A DNA stretch of 7,551 nt, taken from NCBI GenBank assembly GCA_046484125.1, contig JAWOBX010000091.1:1-7551 (forward strand). The letters run 5' to 3'. The stretch comes from JBGLNL01 sp046484125. GTDB taxonomy: Bacteria; Chloroflexota; Dehalococcoidia; SZUA-161; SpSt-899. This document shows, one piece after another, positions 5,241 to 7,551 of this stretch. The first letter of the stretch is position 1. The number at the start of each line of letters is the position of its first letter. The position numbers and the translations under genes were made by a program. The notes under the pieces were generated by a model, which was not told the origin of the DNA, ran no database searches, and saw only the letters and a list, made by a program, of their open reading frames with translations.

Positions 5241-6179
5241 ATGAATGATGACAATGGCCTCAGCTGGAGTACAATAACCGACCCTTTCGAGCATGCCATA
5301 GAGAATCTCTTTGACTATCTGCCTCAAGTGATCGGGGCACTGGTCCTGGCATTGCTGGCATGGATCCTGGCCAGAGTCGCAAAAAAGGTGATTACGAAAG
5401 TAATATCCGTGTCCAGGGTTGAGGAGAAGATCGGCAGAGGCGGAAACATCGCCCAGCGCTCAGGTCAAGCCGCCTGGTGGATCGTCTGGATATTCTTCTT
5501 CCTGGCCATCCTTGAGACACTCGGCGTCGAGGGGATGATGGAACCGATCCGGTTGACATTTGAGAAGATATTCAGCCGACTCCCCGATGTCATCGCGGCC
5601 GGGTTGATACTGATCTTTTCATGGGTAATAGGCCGCCTCCTCGTTGGATGGCTCAGAGATTTCCTCACCAAAGTTCGCTTCAATGAACTCCCGGTCAAGC
5701 TCAACCTGCTCGAAAAGCAGCCCGAAGGTAAATGGGCCCCGGCGAACATCGTGGCATATGCCGTACTGGCACTGATCATGTTATTCGCTGTCATTATAGC
5801 TGCGGACATACTGGATTTCCCCACCGCAAACAACCTTGTGGCGGACTTCACCGAGTTCTTTGCTCAAGTGCTCCTCGGTATTGCGATCCTCATCATTGGG
5901 GTTTTCATAGCCAGGTTCCTGGCTGGTATGATGCGGGCCGCTAAACAGCCACCTGTTCTGGCTACGATGGTGCAGATTTTCATCATCATACTTGTCACAG
6001 CTATAGCCCTTTACACCATGGGTTTTGCCAACGAGATCATCCTGTTGGGATTCGGGCTCATGCTGGGCGCGATTGCTGTAGCGGTTGCAATGGCATTCGG
6101 CCTGGGTGGGCGGGAGGTTGCTCGGGAACAATTGGAGAAATGGGTGAAGTCTGTGAGGTCGCATAAATCAGAGGAATAG
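5241..6179 (+). CDS. TM_helix/CmpX-type mechanosensitive-channel-like membrane protein
   Basis: A 312-aa polytopic protein with about seven hydrophobic segments (near residues 28-46, 77-94, 115-139, 168-190, 207-230, 240-260, 265-287). Two copies of the conserved TM-helix motif are clear: LPQVIGALVLALLAWILARV (27-46) and a second LPDVIAA... copy (114-138). A third, weaker one is near 204-230. The last helix, small-residue-rich and running into AFGLGGREVAREQLEKW, resembles the pore-lining helix of MscS-family channels. The protein ends there, lacking the cytoplasmic beta domain. Relatives such as Pseudomonas CmpX are implicated in envelope and osmotic stress; gating activity here is inference. 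AGGAGG (5223-5228) lies 12 bases before the ATG, a slightly long spacing. A perfect 17-bp inverted repeat brackets the gene. Confidence 0.85.
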   Translation: MNDDNGLSWSTITDPFEHAIENLFDYLPQVIGALVLALLAWILARVAKKVITKVISVSRVEEKIGRGGNIAQRSGQAAWWIVWIFFFLAILETLGVEGMMEPIRLTFEKIFSRLPDVIAAGLILIFSWVIGRLLVGWLRDFLTKVRFNELPVKLNLLEKQPEGKWAPANIVAYAVLALIMLFAVIIAADILDFPTANNLVADFTEFFAQVLLGIAILIIGVFIARFLAGMMRAAKQPPVLATMVQIFIIILVTAIALYTMGFANEIILLGFGLMLGAIAVAVAMAFGLGGREVAREQLEKWVKSVRSHKSEE

Positions 6180-6202
6180 TAGGTTCACAACAACATAATA
6201 AC

Positions 6203-6219
6203 AGAGCACCCACTCTCAT
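6203..6219 (-). repeat. 17-bp inverted repeat, right arm, after the channel gene
   Basis: AGAGCACCCACTCTCAT is the exact reverse complement of 5185-5201. It follows the channel-like stop codon by 23 bases. Together the arms enclose a 1,035-bp segment holding just that gene. Confidence 0.85.
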
Positions 6220-6279
6220 TTGGCAGATTCTTGAAGTGAGAAAGCTCTGATCAATCATATTATCCCAAATTTCGATAGA

Positions 6280-6323
6280 GAGTTCCAGGGGGCTGGGCGC
6301 ATGCGCCCAGCCCCCTGGAACTC
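6280..6323. repeat. Perfect 44-bp palindrome (22-bp arms, no loop)
   Basis: The sequence from GAGTTCCAGGGGGCTGGG to CCCAGCCCCCTGGAACTC is its own reverse complement, centred between 6301 and 6302 inside GCGCATGCGC. It lies 100 bases after the channel-like stop codon. As RNA it forms a very stable GC-rich hairpin, but no T-run follows on either strand, so a classical intrinsic terminator is not supported. A transcription block, a cruciform, a dimer-protein site or a repeat-family member are alternatives. Confidence 0.92.
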
Positions 6324-6584
6324 ATCAATCCAGATTCTACAGCCTTTAAAAAATAGTAGCTTTTCTCTGGCACCATAAAAACCCTTCTTCCGGCCTGTTA
6401 AAAAGGTTCAGCCTTCAAACACCCGCTTCCGCTGCTGGCGAAATGACCGGACCATCAGCATGGAAAACCTTGACGGATAGTCCTATTACCGGGAAACACA
6501 CCCAAACAGGTTTTACTCCATGGACAACTCAACTTCTGAGCGCTATAAGAAGTCACTTCCGGTATCATACCGCTTCTATCTGAC

Positions 6585-6613
6585 TTGACTGTAAGATTGT
6601 CATACCTCATACT
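6585..6613 (+). promoter_or_regulatory. Candidate sigma70 promoter for the terminal membrane gene
   Basis: TTGACT (6585-6590, five of six) is 17 bases before CATACT (6608-6613, four of six). Transcription would begin around 6620, giving a nearly leaderless mRNA for the ATG at 6626, which fits the absence of a strong ribosome site there. Confidence 0.33.
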
Positions 6614-6625
6614 ATCAGGCAAAAG

Positions 6626-7551
6626 ATGACCGGGCGCAGATTCTTCATTCGAAATATGGAGGCTGGGAGCCACCTGGAAATATTCCTTGTCTCAGCCGTA
6701 GCGACAATCCTGGCAATCCGTGCCTATCTCCACTTCACCGGTTACCCCCAGCTCGGAGACGCTGATTCCAGTCTTCACATCGCCCACATGCTATGGGGCG
6801 GACTCATGATGCTCGCCTCGATATTCATCCTGATAACATTCCTGGGAAAAACGTCCGAGAATATCGCCGTAATTCTGGGGGGCATCGGGTTTGGTACGTT
6901 CATCGACGAAGTTGGGAAATTCATCACGGAGGATCATGACTATTTCTTCAAACCGTCGGTGGCAATCATCTATGCCACATTCATTTTTATAATCCTGATC
7001 GGGCGCTTCATCCAGACCAGAAGATACTACTCAGAAACCGAATATCTCATGAACGCCATACACGAACTTGAGGAGATCGCGCTGCATGACTTGGATTCCG
7101 AAGAAAAAGCAAGACTGCTCAACTATCTCGGTGGAAGCGACCTAAATAATCCTCTCGTTTCGCGGCTTTTTGACACTGTGGAAAGCGCTGACCTCGTGCC
7201 GACTCCAGCACCGAGCCCATTTCGAAGGTTAGTCAAATGGCTACAAACCCGCTACAGGAAACTTTCGTCTTATCGATGGTTTCACCTGAGCATCGTCATC
7301 TTTTTCCTGTTTGAACTCATTAGCAGCCTCTTTTACATAGTGGTTGTGATATTGATCGCGGATCGGGGGGCTCTCGACTGGATCGAATGGGCGCTCGTGG
7401 CATCATCTATCGTATCCACTGCCTTCGTATTCTGGGGTATATTGGCCCTGCGAAAGTCTCGACTCAGAGCGTTTGAAATGTTCGAACGTTCCATCATGGT
7501 CTCTATTTTCCTGACTCAGGTCTTTGTATTCTATGAGGAACAATTCGGTGC
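6626..7551 (+). CDS. Conserved uncharacterised multi-pass membrane protein, 3' end beyond window
   Basis: The frame is open from ATG 6626 to the window edge (308 codons plus two bases), so the protein is incomplete. Hydrophobic segments lie near residues 17-36, 54-73, 80-93, 110-128, 219-245, 254-274 and 289-303. A cytoplasmic-looking, charged linker (about 130-215) contains an acidic helix (ELEEIALHDLDSEEKARLL). Distinctive, probably conserved motifs are HIAHMLWGGLMM (51-62) and GGIGFGTFIDEVGKF (85-99) followed by TEDHDYFFKP. Two His and several acidic residues lie in or next to membrane helices. I recall this pattern in uncharacterised bacterial membrane proteins but know no function. An in-frame stop precedes the ATG, and a second ATG at 6656 would remove ten residues. 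No strong ribosome site is seen. Confidence 0.82.
   Translation, partial: MTGRRFFIRNMEAGSHLEIFLVSAVATILAIRAYLHFTGYPQLGDADSSLHIAHMLWGGLMMLASIFILITFLGKTSENIAVILGGIGFGTFIDEVGKFITEDHDYFFKPSVAIIYATFIFIILIGRFIQTRRYYSETEYLMNAIHELEEIALHDLDSEEKARLLNYLGGSDLNNPLVSRLFDTVESADLVPTPAPSPFRRLVKWLQTRYRKLSSYRWFHLSIVIFFLFELISSLFYIVVVILIADRGALDWIEWALVASSIVSTAFVFWGILALRKSRLRAFEMFERSIMVSIFLTQVFVFYEEQFG

Larger units (their letters stand above)
6180..6625. other. 446-bp intergenic region without a supported gene
   Basis: It holds the right arm of the 17-bp inverted repeat (6203-6219), CTCTGATCAA (6245-6254, the reverse complement of the start of the repeat unit at position 1), a 44-bp palindrome (6280-6323) and a candidate promoter for the next gene (6585-6613). 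The only sizeable ORF, on the minus strand at 6455-6673, overlaps the following gene's start and lacks coding features. Confidence 0.65.

Noticed and set aside
5781..6164. 127-codon minus-strand ORF inside the channel gene
   Set aside because: It is a low-complexity, His/Gln/Asn-rich shadow of a clearly coding membrane protein.
6455..6673. 72-codon minus-strand ORF
   Set aside because: It overlaps the start of the terminal membrane gene and has no ribosome site, motif or coding-like composition.

Overview
The window has the look of a Gram-negative, probably deltaproteobacterial (Desulfobacterota-like) chromosome. The clues are moderate GC, strong AGGAGG-type ribosome sites, occasional TTG starts, and a gene set common in such genomes: a stand-alone cyclic-nucleotide-binding protein, DUF1328 and DUF3096 small membrane proteins, a CmpX-like channel and a single-domain CheY-like regulator. 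The taxonomic call is inference, because no ribosomal or marker gene is present. No transposase, integrase, CRISPR array, tRNA or rRNA was seen.

Layout. Positions 1-226 hold two nearly identical ~105-bp tandem units plus a stub, each with three successive hairpins. They run straight into a membrane-anchored glycerophosphodiester phosphodiesterase-like gene (242-1186, +). A 65-bp sequence (1186-1250) starts at that gene's stop codon and recurs inverted at 2793-2857 (59/65 identical). A diverged copy of the hairpin repeat lies at about 1270-1376. Between the two 65-bp copies all plausible genes are on the minus strand: a LapA/DUF1049-like membrane protein (1424-1657), an unrecognised 72-aa protein (1729-1947), a cyclic-nucleotide-binding-domain pseudogene with one frameshift and two in-frame stops (1971-2457), and a doubtful ORF (2451-2663).

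From 2902 to 4026 the minus strand carries a likely transcription unit: a family-4 uracil-DNA-glycosylase-like protein that has lost most of its iron-sulfur cysteines, then DUF1328 (54 aa) and DUF3096 (52 aa). A 600-bp gene-free stretch follows. On the plus strand come a single-domain response regulator (4630-5007), a multi-helix TM_helix/CmpX-type mechanosensitive-channel-like protein (5241-6179) bracketed by a perfect 17-bp inverted repeat, a 446-bp gap containing a perfect 44-bp palindrome, and a conserved uncharacterised multi-pass membrane protein (6626 to the window end, incomplete).

Taken together this is envelope- and stress-related accessory DNA: five of the genes encode membrane proteins. 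Repeated structured intergenic elements and visible gene decay punctuate it. The most interesting signals are the three families of structured or inverted repeats and the apparently degenerating glycosylase, rather than a single complete new system.
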